Under the pieces are notes generated by a model. The model saw nothing but the letters and a program-made list of their open reading frames with translations, was not told where the DNA came from and did not search any database. From positions 13,588,152-13,652,151 of the forward strand of contig OY783218.1 of assembly GCA_963678705.1 (NCBI GenBank): a DNA stretch of 64,000 nt. The letters run 5' to 3'. The stretch is from Panorpa germanica. Taxonomy: Eukaryota; Arthropoda; Insecta; Mecoptera; Panorpidae. Position 1 is the stretch's first letter. Every line of letters begins with the position of its first letter. The translations under genes and the position numbers were made by a program. Below are positions 35,046 through 49,313 of this stretch, piece by piece.

Positions 35046-38000
35046 GTCGCAGTGTGTACAGAATATAGAGTTCTTTTACTATCCCATATAATTTGAACAA
35101 TGTGATAGTAATACGAAGTATATTATAAAATATTCAGCGTTAATCCATTCCATCATCTTTATTTTCACGACGTCGTCATTATACGTACTTCCTCGGATAC
35201 ATTAATTCAACATTTTAATTTATATTTTAGAGTCTCGATGTATAAGATAATTTCACTTCATGAAATCTACGAGTTAGACTACGGTCTTAGACAAGTCCTG
35301 ACAAGTTTTTATGATTTATACCTCGTTAATTATTGCAGTGAATATATTTCCTTGTTTCAGCTCACAAACTCTCAGTTCTTAGCTTTCAAGCTTTCAGCAG
35401 GTCTGTTCATGTTAATAATTCTTTTAAATTAAGCAAATTTATTCTTAATTTAACACCCTCGTAATTACGTGCATAAAAAGATAATCCTGACTTTAATGGT
35501 ACTGAGTTTAGTTCGAGACGAAACAGAAATTTATCTTCTGTATTTCTTGACTTGGTATGAAATTTCAGGTCTGGATGGAGAGGGGCCTCCACAATAGAGA
35601 TAAAAGCAATAAATTTTTAAAAGACTTGACGAAAAAAAATTGTTTCTTTTATTAGGAAAATAATTAGGGGCCTCCACACCTCTAATACGGTACTGTGATA
35701 TCTTATATTAGAAATATTCTTATTTGCATTTGCAAATGTTACATTTTTTGTTTTATAGTTAGTGTAGTGATCAAATGCCAAGGAACTGTACATTTTACCA
35801 AATTATTATTTTGGGTTTTAAGGAATAAATGAATTGTAAGTATAAATATAATGCCTAATGCGAAGAACTATAAAAACTATGCTATACTGTTGTGATAAAG
35901 TGAACTGGGTTAAAAATGCGAATCAAATAGACCGCCTGCGTTCTTCAATGAAATATTTAAGAAAAAATTATACGAGTGTGTACATATGTAATTATAAAAA
36001 ATACAGTTCCACTAATTACTTTAAATATAAGAAACCATCTTGTAGCACTTTTCTTCTATGAGCTTATGTTTATGAGTTTCTTTGATATATTATATGTTTT
36101 TCCGAGTTTTCAGGTTCGTTTTCTTTTTGGTTTTTCATCATTTTCATACATTTTTCTATATAACTGTACTAAATACCACTTTGTTCTAATACATGACTGT
36201 AAGTTCTACCACAAATCTTGTGCAGCCGTTGGTGTGAGTACGTGACTCTCCTTCTCCCCACAACCCCTCATACCCTCATTCCCTCATTTTTGTATGACAA
36301 AGTAGGGATTTATTATAGAGTAGTTTTCCGCTATAAAAATCCATATATAAATCTCGTCTCCGTCTCCAGGACGCAACTTATGAAACTTGAATACTTTATG
36401 TTTCTTTGGTAACCTTTTAGCCAGAGATCCTGAGAACAAAAGGCTTATAAAATCACTAGTACCGTACCGTGGACCAATCTCAGTCCTCAGACCAATGTGG
36501 CAGAAGACAAATAGGTCGTTCGAGCTGTTCAAACATGGGGCCAAAGTTGATGCACACGAATGGAGAAAGATACAAATTTAAAGAAAACTTTTAAAGGGAT
36601 CACTGTATGAAAATATCAAACGTTTCTAGAATTCCAAGTATTTATAAACAAACAAGCAATTCTTTTCTAAAATAAATAGAAAGCTTTTAAAAATCTTTGG
36701 ATAAATTAAAAAAGAAATGTACTCTATATACCCCTCCCTCGAAATACGTAGCCTCGCTTTACTAGTAGTGTAAAGAAACTCGTCTTCTTTTCCAAAAACC
36801 TTATGAAATTTGGAGAAAAGAAGAAGATGTTTCCGTCACATTACCAGTGACCGAAAATCAGAAATACCTCTCAAATCAGATCAGACAATCGTCCAAATCT
36901 GAATAAGATCTGATCTTGTAAAAGTTATTCAACTATAGTTATTTTATCGATAAAAATGTTTTGCTAAATATGCTAGTCGATAATATCGTAAATTACTTAA
37001 TGAATACCCTTAAGTTATAAAATATAGTAAAATTAAGTAAATGAAGCACGATCTGCGTTGCTAGCATTGCCAGCATATTAAGTACAAGCATTTCCTCTAA
37101 AGTGCGATAAAGCAATATAGCTAACTAATTTATGAAATATAGTTAAAAACTTTTAAATTTAAAACAGAATTACTCCACTAGTTAATTATTGGTTTCGTTT
37201 TATATTGGGTTCAGATAACACGTGTACTTTTACTACAACCGCGTTTAATACGACCATCGTATTCGTTATACGTTATATGTATATACGACTATCACCTGTG
37301 TTAAAGTTTATCAAAGAAACGGAAGTTCTAATTCTAATGGCGAAGTAGTTAAACACTTTATATTTAGAGAGTGCTTCATCTTGTCGTGTAAATCAAGTTA
37401 AATACGAGTGCATTTAGCGTGCACAGCAGCACCCCACTGCACTGCAATGCAATACGATGCAATGAATGCGGTTTTCAACACAATGTCACAATGTTCCACG
37501 TTATCACCATGCACGTGCTCTTTGCATGTGCAGGTTGCATGTTTGTACGCTGCACGTCGCTAGCTAAGTGGTTGCTCTTATTCATACATTTCTCTAAATG
37601 AGAGCGTTCTCCTATTTTACATTTTCGTATTCACTAAATGCTATTGTGTACACAGCTATTCATATTACAGCTGGAAAATTGCTGGCGGTTAGCATTTATG
37701 ATAAAAACTATCGTTTTGTTAGCAAAACTGGAATTTTGTTTTTGAGTGGAATATTAATTCAAATTTAGAATAAATTATTTTTGTTTTGTTTCTGTTAAAC
37801 TATTATATTATATTATATACTGAAATCGTATATTATTTTTTAAATCTTGATACTTTCGCATATGCCAGATGCCAAATAGATGGTATGAATATAATTCCAC
37901 GACCCTTGAATAGGTTTCAGTAAAAATATATACCACTGGGAGTCCAGATCGACCACTTTGGGGACCTCTTGGTTAATCAAATATTTGTCAAAATTTCAGT

Positions 38001-38083
38001 AAATAAATTTATTTGCTTAGCGTTATGCAATCCTTGTTAGTCCTTAATAAAAGCACTTTAATTTGGGAAATATGGGACGATAG

Positions 38084-38086
<3 letters not shown>
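35046..38086. other. Gene-free intergenic DNA
   Basis: No gene can be built. A GC-richer patch with overlapping frames on both strands lies at 36400-36570. A stretch at 36770-36850 is related to 11560-11690. Confidence 0.5.

Positions 38087-38158
<72 letters not shown>
38087..38158. repeat. (TA)n microsatellite
   Basis: About 72 bases of pure TA repeat in intergenic DNA. Flanks are unique by eye. Confidence 0.98.
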
Positions 38159-38160
<2 letters not shown>

Positions 38161-38540
38161 GCCCAGATCAGATCTAATAAACTTGATGCTTATTTCTAAT
38201 AATGAGTTTAAGAAAATAAAATCATTAATTACAAAATAAATCATGTCTTATAATCAGGACAGAATATTCTCGAGAAATCTCTGATACTATTAAGAATATG
38301 ACACACTAAGATAAAACAGCAGCATCTGCTATATTGTACTACATATAATTGATAAATAAGACTACAACACCTACTGATAACATTTAAAATATACAAAACC
38401 GTTCAAGAAAAACACAACATAACAAATACAGGATGTCATTGCAGATGGTCCGGTTAAATCTGAAACGATGCGACAGGTACTCATTGAAACAAACCATATC
38501 AACAAGTTATAAAAGAACAATGGTGATTGAATATGAGTTT

Positions 38541-39058
38541 GGCCCTCAGCACACGACGCGACTGGTTGCAAACCTTAACCCCGAATCTGCCCGAACCGAA
38601 TGTCATTACACCTGTGTTGTTAGTAAAAGAACGAACGTGTTTACGAGTGAGATAAAACACACGGCACGAACGTAACTAAATTGATTTTAAACTGGTTTTA
38701 AGCATATATTCAGCGACTAGATTTCTCGGTCGCAGGGCACTGTTGGTTTCATGATGACATCATCAACAGAGACGATTACAAAAAGTATTTAAATACATAC
38801 ATACAATCAAATATGACACAATAGAATCCCCTGTTTTGCTATTGTTAAAAATTCTATAGAGCCACGATACACGGCGAGACATGGCCCGTGCTCGTATTCG
38901 TTGAAAACTTCGTTTCGCGTTTAGTTTGCAATCAACCGACTCGTGTGCCTTTCTCGTGTTTTATCTCATATCTCGATTTCTCACTAACAACAGTTGTAAT
39001 CACATTCGCTTCGTGTAGATTCGGGGTTTGCAACCAGTCACGTCGTGTGCGGAGGGCC
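38541..39058. mobile_element. 518-bp element with long inverted arms
   Basis: The left arm starts GGCCCTCAGCACACGACGCG and ACTGGTTGCAAACC. The right arm ends with the matching complement: GGTTTGCAACCAGTCACGTC, then GTGTGCGGAGGGCC. The inverted similarity continues inward for more than 100 bases through the AACACACGGCACGAACG and CGTGTTTTATCTCA regions. It is more GC-rich than its surroundings and encodes nothing recognisable. It looks like a fold-back or long-TIR non-autonomous DNA transposon. Confidence 0.75.
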
Positions 39059-40801
39059 TTAGTATTTGAAAGAACGAATTCGTCTGCTCATTGCAGCAAA
39101 ATGAAAAAATGTGTTTGTGTGCAACATTTAAAATATAAAGAAATACTAGTAAAGACTGCTTACTCGTATTATCTCCTCCTACAAAAGGGAGAACAAAATC
39201 TGTACAACACATCACGAATTCTAGAGAGAATTAATTAAAGGATGCGCCTGCTCTGTAGTCCACCCTACTTTCATATCCGTTGCAACAATTCTTTTACTGT
39301 TTTCATAGTAATTTATTACAAATAAGAGAAAAACGAATCAACGATAAAAAATATATAAAAAAAAACTGTAATTAAAAACAAAGTGTAGAGCAGCATATTT
39401 TACAATTGATATAAATCATACATAAACTGAAAATCAGTTGTACTTAAACTAAGGGTCGTAATTAATAGTAATTTATTACTTTATCTTTAGATGATTTTAG
39501 CCAAGACCTGAGTACCTAACTGAATGTCTTATAACTTTGTCAATTTTTTAAAATTTGAAATTCATAGATGGCTCTAATTATTCTTAAAAGTTTAAACTTT
39601 GAGAAAAATAACTTCATAAAACTTTTAGCCTGGTTTAAGTTCATAAGCCTCAGATGTTGCATAATAACCAAAGTCCGTGTCATGTTTTTAAAATGACTTC
39701 TTAAGTCAATGTCAGACGACCGTTATAAAACCAGTATACTCGGCGAATGAGGATAATTTGTTGTGATAGTATATATGTAGCTAGAGATAAAGTAGTAGTA
39801 AGGGTTATCTCACACTGTAGCCGACTGTTGCGACACCAATTTATTCAGTAGTTTACTTTTTCATGAGATGAAGCTGCTACTTTAATATTTATCAATACAT
39901 CACTATACTGTAGGTAGTAAAAGTGTTTAATACATTTACTGTATCCTATTCGTCTCTCACGGATCCGATTCCGACAAAGCATATATGCACGATTCCAGTA
40001 TGTTTCGGATCTATGCGACTGCGAGTAGAAGATAATGTACATACATATGAACAATATTTTCTTCCTATTACATTATGTAGTGCTGGTTGGGTATTTGAAC
40101 TATAGTCAAGCATTGAAACAAATTTGCAGTAATTCTGTCGGTGTCTGTGTCAGTATAAAAAGAATTTCGATTTTTCTAAAGAAAACTAACAAAGCCAAGC
40201 TGCAAACCATATTTGCTGGTGATACAGTTCACTTGCCTGTTACAAAACACCCAGCCCTTTTACTAAATCACGTTCTACTAAACTAGGTTGCAAAGAAAAA
40301 CATTTTAGAACTATAGCTCTATATGTTTGAAAAGAAACAACATTTCCGTTTTTGAAATATGATTTTAAACTACAATGGAGTGTACCTATACCATTTCTTG
40401 AATACAAATAAAATACCCCAAGCAAGAATTTCTCGTTCTAGATTCAAAAACATTATTTAATCAAATATTCGACTCACATACAGGTTATACCCCCAGGTCC
40501 TCTCTCTTTTTCTTCTCATTTTTTTTTTTTTTTGTATGTAATAAAACTATATCTGACTTTGATTCCTCGATTCTATTTTTAACGACACCATACAGTATTA
40601 TAGTTATAAGTTGGATATCCAAACACACAGGATAACGGAGTATTACATAGGCATACTTAATAGTATCAGCTTGCATGAAAAAAACTCTGCGATACGATTT
40701 CCTGATCCCGGTAGAACCTTTTTTTCAATGTATATAAACATATAGGTTCAAATCACGCCTTTGCAGTTTGAATAACTTTTCTGTTCCGTCGTACACACTA
40801 G

Positions 40802-40803
<2 letters not shown>

Positions 40804-40873
<70 letters not shown>
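40804..40873. repeat. (TA)n microsatellite
   Basis: About 70 bases of pure TA repeat in intergenic DNA. Confidence 0.98.
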
Positions 40874-40876
<3 letters not shown>

Positions 40877-43157
40877 TTAGTCTGCATATAGTATACATAA
40901 TTTCTAAAACACTCTGTAGTACATCACGCGCAGTATAGAGTAAGAAATAACAAAAATTATAATTGGAAAATTACAAAACCAGAGTTACAAATTTAATTTC
41001 AGTTTTAGATATGTACGAATATGTTGTAAAATAAGACAAAAAATAAATTAATTAAATGTTACGTAACAACGTAATTTTAATATAAATGTTTGAGGCAACA
41101 TATGAAATGTGAATATGAGTGTACTATACTCGTGTATAAGCTTTTAAAACAACTAACTAAAAATTTGTAAAAATAAAATTCGAGTTTTTTGCTAAAACTC
41201 CAACAGTAATGGATGAACTACATTAAATATTAATAAAAAATTCCGATGAAAATCATTAATATCCCATAATGCTGTTTTCAGACATGCTAATTAAAAAATA
41301 AAAGCTTAATAAATACAGAAAAAAATCTAAATTATTTTATTTTGTTATACAACAAAATGCTAATTGGTTGTGTACTGATTCTAATTATATTTTTAATCGG
41401 ATAAAAAAACCGTATTAGACCTGTAGATAGTGACAGCAAAATCTGCAGGAGTTGAATTTTATAAATAATGAAAAGACAAACATATGAACCTTACCAATGA
41501 ACCTATCTCAAATATTACTAATGTAATGTAATTTTTCGCTGACGCCATGTATCATGAATTGGACTGGTGTGACATTCATTTGTTTGTTAATATTAGCAAA
41601 TGAATGCTTAATCTTAAGTTGCATTTTTACTACAATTTTATAGTCCAATTAATGACGCATGACTTCAGAGAAAAAGTTACAAATAAGGATCAAATATACA
41701 AGTATTTTCCAGCCATTAAAAAAACTCTGCGGAACAAAATGCGATACCGACCCAGTACTAAAATTTTGCCAAACTGTTTTTTTATTTTCTCAACTTTTCA
41801 AGTAATCATATTAATCAAATAGTCATTCACAAAAATCATCTATTACCCTCACTCTATCGGTATGGCATTTCGCTTTCGTCAAGTTTTTTTGGTAACTACC
41901 AGAAAAGTAGTAATCAGAAATTAATAATTTAATTGAATCATCTTGCGATTACGTCCCAACGTTCAGCGGTAAGATTCACATTCGTTTCCCCATTAATTAT
42001 AAAATTCGATCTCTGAAGAAGCTGTAACAAATAATTTTCTACCGCTGGGTCTACATCTATAAGCTAAAACAAATTTTACATAAAGTAATAGTAAAATTTA
42101 CCATAAAGAAAAATAATTTATAAACATGTTTATCTTTTATTTTTGAATGTTTAGCTCCTTCGTTAGAAAAAGTATTAAAAAATTACAAAGATAGTTTACG
42201 AAGGTTTTAATGTTGCATACAGGTTTTATTAAGCGAAGAGCTAGTTTCATAATGCAGCTAAAAATATACTAAGTTCTCATTAAATATTAATAAGGGTTGC
42301 TCTTTGAAATTTATCGTGAGTACGTATCTTTCAGTAACCATGAAAGCATCTGAGTACATAGCTATGATATTAAAAAAGTCAAGTAAGTCGGCTTTACTAT
42401 AGTGGCTATTAAAAGAAAAATGCAATCTAAAGAATATTAGAATAATCTACCATCAAATATATTAAGGTTGAATGAAATAGATAAGGGGTAAACTAAATAA
42501 TGATTTGATTTCCTTTTGTTATCAAGACTTGAGTCTCCAGTAAAAATTCCCACGATTTAACCGACTTAAAATTATATTAAATTTTATAACTATGTAAATA
42601 CAAATTGTACAAGTAACAAGTATAATAATATAATTAAATATCTCTTTACAAAAAATCTAATTAAGAATCTGTACAAGCAGATTCAGCTCAAGATATAAGG
42701 TACAGAAACTTATATTGAAGTAATATTCAACAATTATTTCGTTCCGTTACATTCTTTTTTTAATATGAGTACAACTTGTGCATACAGTACCTGTGGCACA
42801 GTGCTACAGAATCTAAATAACACTGCATACAATATTTGTAAATAAAGTATAACAATTCTCTTTATACAAGTGTGCAGTTTTTATAATGTTCATTCTATTT
42901 TTATAATCAGAAAACACATGCAGAACAGGAATAAAACACTTACCCTTGAGTTCTTCAGACACTGCACCTGGTGGATTCTCCAGAACTCACAGCACAAGAA
43001 GAGGCACAAACTAAACAGTCAAAACAAACACAAACCACACACTTGTTCAACACATATTACATATTGTATATTCAAAAATCATATCTAGTCTAGGGCATGC
43101 AATCAGACTTTGCAAAATAATTGTCAAACGCTCTGTAAACGACTACACTCACAGACA

Positions 43158-43175
43158 GTTAGGTTAGGTTAGATT
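43158..43175. repeat. Short telomere-like (TTAGG)n stretch
   Basis: Three units of GTTAG/TTAGG (GTTAGGTTAGGTTAG), the insect telomere motif. Interstitial copies this short are common and do not imply a chromosome end. Confidence 0.6.
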
Positions 43176-46100
43176 CACAAATGTTTAGAATGTTCGTATT
43201 TTAAAACACTAATTAGTCACACGCAATGTTTATAATATAATAATCGAATTGTTAATTAATTAATTATTGTATTTATATTCATATTAAAACTTCAAACCAA
43301 TTCTACTGTTTGCAAATAGGGAACACTTCCACGTATTGGAATCTTTACTTTGCAACTGTTTCAATAAATTAAGGGATCCCCACTATGTCTTATGTTTCAC
43401 TATTACATATCAAACTTAGAAAAACTATATTATAATATTAAATACTCAAAATAATTAATCTATGAATTAATTTAAATTATATTATTTCTAGCCACGTACA
43501 CACTTGATGAAACACTTGATGATCTAACTTGTCTTACGTGGAACTTGATCAAAAGATGTAAGACTTCCGGTAGTATCATCAGGCGTATTATTTACACAAA
43601 TATTACCTTGTTAAAATATAATTAATAATTATTATAATAATTAAGTTAATAATTTTTAAAATAATAATTTCTTAATTATTAATTAAATAAAGGAATTAAA
43701 TATAAATATCAGTCAGTGCAGTGCCTCAACAAGAGGAAGTGTGACCAACGCCTGAAGTTGCTGCAGTTGTTGTAATGAAAACTTTTTGCGAACGGTTTGC
43801 TTACGTTTACTGTTTTATATTTATTATTTTAATATTTTTTATATTAATTAGGTAACATTTGTGATTGTATATTAGTGTTCTTTAACTTTATTTTTGAAAT
43901 CTCGAGTGAAAATATCGGAGTTAAAATATTAATTGTTCGTAAAAATTTTAATATAAGTGTGGTTGAGGTTAGGTTAACTATTGCGCAATAGAACTAATTA
44001 AAATTTGTGTAATTGGTGTATAAAAGGTACTGTCTAATCATTTAATACTATTTAAATAATTAATAATACAAATAATTAGCTAGGAAACAATCTTATCAAA
44101 GACTTTTACTATATAATTTGTTTCTTTGCTGACATGGAGTCTTGACTAGAGTCATTACTCATGCATTGCATATTATTAAAATAAACTATCTTCTACCCCC
44201 CAGATTTTTTTAACATGTACTTCAACAATTAGCATATCTAAATAATTAAATACATCAAGCTATAGCTTTCTGTTTAGGTGCCTTTCAATATAATTTATAA
44301 TATGCATATTCACCAATGTTAGATGATTGCAACAGAACTTACTATTTTTAAATCTTTTTATGAAATAGATTCGACATTCTGGAATTATGACCAAGTGTAT
44401 TTTACTTTTATAAAATTTCTAGTAGATAATTTCATCCAGTAGTTTTGTTGAATACATGAAAGTAAAGTAGGTTCTAATTATTATAACAGATCAGTGTCAC
44501 AATATACATTTTGATATGAGTTAATCATAAATTAAAATATTTGGTTTGGAAGATTATGAATTAAAAAGTATTAAATGTTTTGACTTGAATCTAAGTACAA
44601 TGTAACAGTGTTAATAAAATCAATGGTACTATTATCAACCATGAATAATTAGACTTTTAATAAAAATATTCAGTCGGTTGTGATACTCTTAAAGTATTGT
44701 GTATTTAACATTTTATGTGCTATTGAAAATGCATCTACATTCTGAGCAAACTGAAGAAGATGGATTCTGGTAAGTGCTATAATTTTATTAGCATGTCCTT
44801 GCATGTTTAAACAAATAAATAATGACAATCGCACATTCTATAATATTTCTATAAAGATACATCATGATTTTGCAAGCGTTCTTTTATTAAATTTTAATTT
44901 ACCTCAAATTTAAATACACTCTTCATTGTTTATGGATTCTGATTATAATTTTACCTACATTAAATAAATACAATTAACATTCAAAAAATATATTGTGTCC
45001 ATGTTTTGTATTTGTAGATGCATTAGTTGTTACTGTTGCAATATATTCATAGACACCTTAATAAATTTAAAGAAAATACTTAAGATGGACTAGTTTTTGG
45101 TATCTACAAGTAGTGTTTATATATTGGGTCGTTGTTCCTTTATTAATTTTTAATTTTATATTCATTTTCATTAATTAGATCATATTCGTCAAGCGGTATA
45201 TATTTTATATCAATAAAATAGGGTGTATCTGGAGTAGGTACTCTTTTAGCATTTAATTCTCCTGCAGTCGTTAAAAGAAGTTGTGGCTTTTCTCAGATAT
45301 TTTTACAATTATATCAAAATTTATTAGGTGTTGTATGTTTACATGGCAATGATATTTCAGAGGTTTCTTTTTTAAGAAATACTAGTGTATTTACTTGGTG
45401 AATCCTTTCTTTAATCGCATCAATGATTTTTCAAATACACTCTGAGTAAATCTGAGTTTTTATTTATTTAAGAATATTGTTTTTACTAAATGTTTTTGCA
45501 TTTTGTGTTAAGGTTTTTGGAAATTCTGTTCTTTATCGTTCTTTATTGATATAGTCTGAGTAGAGTAATTGTTCTAATAGATTAAGTTCTGATTAATATT
45601 ATCAAGTTCGTATTACTTAAGGCACTTTGGTATAATTGTTTTGAGCTGCTTTGAAATGTCTTTGTTCTTGAAATGTATTTTAAGAATTACTAAATTATTT
45701 TTTATCGCTTATTTCTATCGCTTTTTCTATCGTGATATTGTTTATTACAGAGCTATAAATTAGCAATTAGAACAGGAACATGTATGTATGTTCTCTGTCG
45801 AATGGTGAGCAGTAAAACTTCAATGTCATTGATTTTCATAAACTTATATAAATTAAATTAATTTTCCCAGTACCTTAAGTTCACCTCTATTTGAAAACAT
45901 AACTCTTTCTCCATTTGATCTGTTTTTGTAAATATTTTCTTTCTGTTACTTTCTGATTCGTGATACCATCTTGATGTTGACTTAAAAACTTTTATTAAAA
46001 ACAATATTTACATAGAATATATTAAACTTTATTTTCAAATATATTTAATTAAATATAAAGCAGAGAGACCTGAGAATAAACAATGTTGAATTATTTGCAT

Positions 46101-46594
46101 TAAAAAATAAAAAAACGTGATATTTGGAAGGTGGCCAACGAATTAACCTAAGCGATGTTATGCGGCGTGTGGTGGTAATGGTGGTAGGGTGTCAGATAGG
46201 GTAGATATGTATGGATGTCATTGTGTAGCGTGAGAACTACAGTGGAATGGGGAGGGTCGTGGATGCAAAATGGGGGTAGGGGTGTTTCTAGAAGTACTAG
46301 TTTATATGTGAGGTTGTAGATACAAAAGTTCACAATCTGATTTGGGGTTGTAAGCGTATTTCATGTTACTATTTTTGAAATAAACATTTTTTTTATTTTA
46401 AATATTTTTTCCTGCTTCTAACTGATAATATTATGAAGGTAAAATTTATTTTGCTTCTACTGATAAGAATTATTTAATGAAAAATGTTGTTTATTTAGAA
46501 AAAGTAAGAAATATAGGTTTTAATTTATACTTTCTCATAAATTTTCTAAAAACAACAACATCTGTACCCCAGCGACAAACTATCCTAGCTGATA

Positions 46595-46849
46595 ATGGGC
46601 TTGTGTCCTATATCTTAATTTCTATAAAGTGTACTATATATTGACAAAGTGGGTTACTAGAACCTCAAATGTTCAATTATTTTTTAATCCTTATATGTTA
46701 GGAGATACACAATTCAAACTTTTAATTGCTATATCTCCGTCAATATTTAAATATTTAATAAAATAGTCACGCCAATACACATTTATTAACATCAATTTTA
46801 ATCAACAATTGAAAAATTGACCCCAAAAAAATGAGGACACAAGCCCATT
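46595..46849 (-). mobile_element. MITE family 1, copy 3, internally deleted (about 255 bp)
   Basis: Its left end ATGGGCTTGTGTCCTATATC is the reverse complement of the right end of the other copies, and its right end reads GAGGACACAAGCCCATT, so it lies in the opposite orientation. Both inverted repeats are intact, but most of the interior, about 340 bases, is missing. Typical of a non-autonomous DNA transposon derivative. Confidence 0.8.
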
Positions 46850-49313
46850 TATAAATATGTACAGGAGAGAGAAAATAAATACATATAAAATAAAAATTTG
46901 ACATCTAACTGTACTACTATATATTGAACCAGGAAATCTTGAACAAAATATAAAGATAATATTTAAGAAAGTGTTTTATTAAAATACAAAACTGAAAAAT
47001 GTAGCGAGAAAAGATGTGGGAGATTGCAATTTTAAGTAAAAGTAAAAAATATACCTAAAAAGAAAATATTTCCAAAATGTATGCTTTAGTTTTAAATCAA
47101 AAATTAATTATGTTTTTACCACCATTAAATGGAAATATGGTTGTTCAGCTAGAGCTCTTACAATGGCGAATAATTGTCAAAATCGTTTATTCTTTGCGGG
47201 TGGTTGTTGTTGTCACACAGTACATTGCAGTTGTTTCGCATGAGCACATTTTGTCATGAAAGTATACTTCTACTTAAGTATGAATCAATCTCGTTGCTGG
47301 TGGTATGAGAGCTCTAATTATAAGGCTGAGAAGTTTGCATAGTCACCAATTGCACGTAATCTGTTTCAGTGCCATAGCAGCCTTAATCTATATATATAAA
47401 ACGCATAAGTCTTAACAGAAAATCCGTATACCATAGTAATTTTAATAACAGTGTCTCTTTGTGCGATTTAAGTAACTTTAATATCCCCTTGATGACTTAC
47501 AAATAGAAGTCGAGTAAAAAAGGCAGACAAAAAAATCCCTAGACGTGAAATACGACATTTTACGAGTAGGAAACAGGTGCCTAATATGTTTCTGTTTACT
47601 ACTTTGAATTTATTGTCTCATTTGAAATGTTTCATACGCCTGTAGCAATGATGCCTGCCTGTAGAACACGAATACCAGCAGCTAACCATATTTACCGAGA
47701 GATTTATTACTGAAACAAATTTTTAGGGGTGATCTACGCCATCTACGTTGTAAAGCTCTACGTTGTAGCGTAGACTGATACATCTCAGAAATAATATAAT
47801 TTTATATTATGTTTACATTTCTTGGTTTTATTTTAACACTAACTTTTTAACATTTCTGTTATAAAATTTTAGTTTTAGTGAACATGTAGATTGGGACCAT
47901 TTCTCATGACGGTGAAACTTTACTTCTTATATAATTTTCTTGTCATAATTATTCTTACATAACAATAATATGTTTAGCTTTAAATCTCGTCACTCTGAAT
48001 AATATTTGAAAATATATATTAGGTCCATTTGGAATTTTTGTTTGATTATTTAAAATTATAATATTTTTAATCATTTGGCCTGCACTCCGTAAAGTTGAAT
48101 CTAAGTATTTTATTGAAATAATATCATATCTGTCAAACACAATATCTATTTGTTTCACATTTCACTGCAAGAAAAGATAACAATTGCAATTCAGTATCAT
48201 TACTTTATATTACTACTAGAGTATACCCCCGTCGCAAGCGACGACTGTCTTTTGTATGTGCATTAAATTTCATTTCAAATTTTAATCCATTTTTAAATTG
48301 AAATATTTAACTCGTTCTATATAAATTTATATATAAAAACAAATAATTTTTCATATGAAAATGACTAAAGAAATTAATTTTTTTCAACAAAATAAAAAAT
48401 ATTTTCAATTTATTCGTTAATTGACCAACTTTTTTTCAAAATTTGTGATTTTTTTTTCGATTCGAAAATTAGGTACCAAAGTTAGCCTATATAAAAAATT
48501 TCAACTTTCTAGCACAATTTTCACCCTCGGCAAAGACCGCCCCCGTGCCCCCAAATAAAATTTTGAATTTTTTTTTTAAATATATTCAATTATTACACAA
48601 TCCAAACTTTGTCAGTCTCAATCCATCTCTGATGCCACTTATAATAAAACTTAAAAAATATATTAAAAACGATCTGTAATATTGTGGGCTAATATTCCAC
48701 CCCTTCCTAGTCTAATGTTTATATTTATAAGTTTTTCCAAAGAGGATGTCAGTAGAATGATTACGTCTCCAGTTTTCCACGTTATAACCGTTAAAATGCT
48801 TAGATCAGCCTTTTATCTGGGACTTTTTGTTGCCAGACTAAAATGACAAGGCATTACGTTGCCAGTCTAGGTTGCGCGGTTGTATGTCATGCTGGTTGAT
48901 GGCTGATGGGCGATGGGAGATGGTAACGTGGTGCAGACTCGCGTACCATGGTTACGGTAGCAGTACCACTTTTTAACCCTAACTTTTAAAAAAAGTTTAA
49001 ACGATGATGCCATTAACGACATTTTCATTTTACCGGCACCTTCATGATTTATGGGAAAATGTTACTTGAGGAAAATCGTTTGACTTATGACTTTGTTTTA
49101 AGTGGGTGCGATGTTTGTCTGTGATTATTAGTATATTCTTTTAGAAGAAATTCAATTGGAAATTTTACTAATGGTATTCATTCATTTTCATTTTATAATT
49201 AGTAAGCAAAATTGCATAGGAAACACAATTTTGTTTTTCACGTTATAATAATGCGTTATTCGTCTTTTACCTTGAAATTCAATAATTCAGGAAGTTAATG
49301 AGACATAGTCTTT
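46850..49313. other. Gene-free intergenic DNA
   Basis: Nothing recognised. A 14-base hairpin-capable word (CGTCGCAAGCGACG) lies at 48230-48243, and a GC-richer patch at 48860-48970 has no open frame. Confidence 0.5.

Larger units (their letters stand above)
39059..46594. other. Long gene-free region
   Basis: About 7.5 kb without a supportable gene. It contains the (TA)n tract at 40.8 kb, a short TTAGG stretch at 43.16 kb, a signal-peptide-like short frame at 43775, and a G-rich patch at 46150-46290. Confidence 0.5.

Noticed and set aside
35407..35592. 61-codon minus-strand frame with varied composition
   Set aside because: No recognisable motif, no splice sites in a useful phase and only short length. 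An AGGGGCCTCCAC word repeats near 35578 and 35666, but this is too little to define an element.
43158..43175. TTAGG repeats as a telomere or chromosome end
   Set aside because: Only three units lie inside ordinary sequence, which is common in insect chromosomes.
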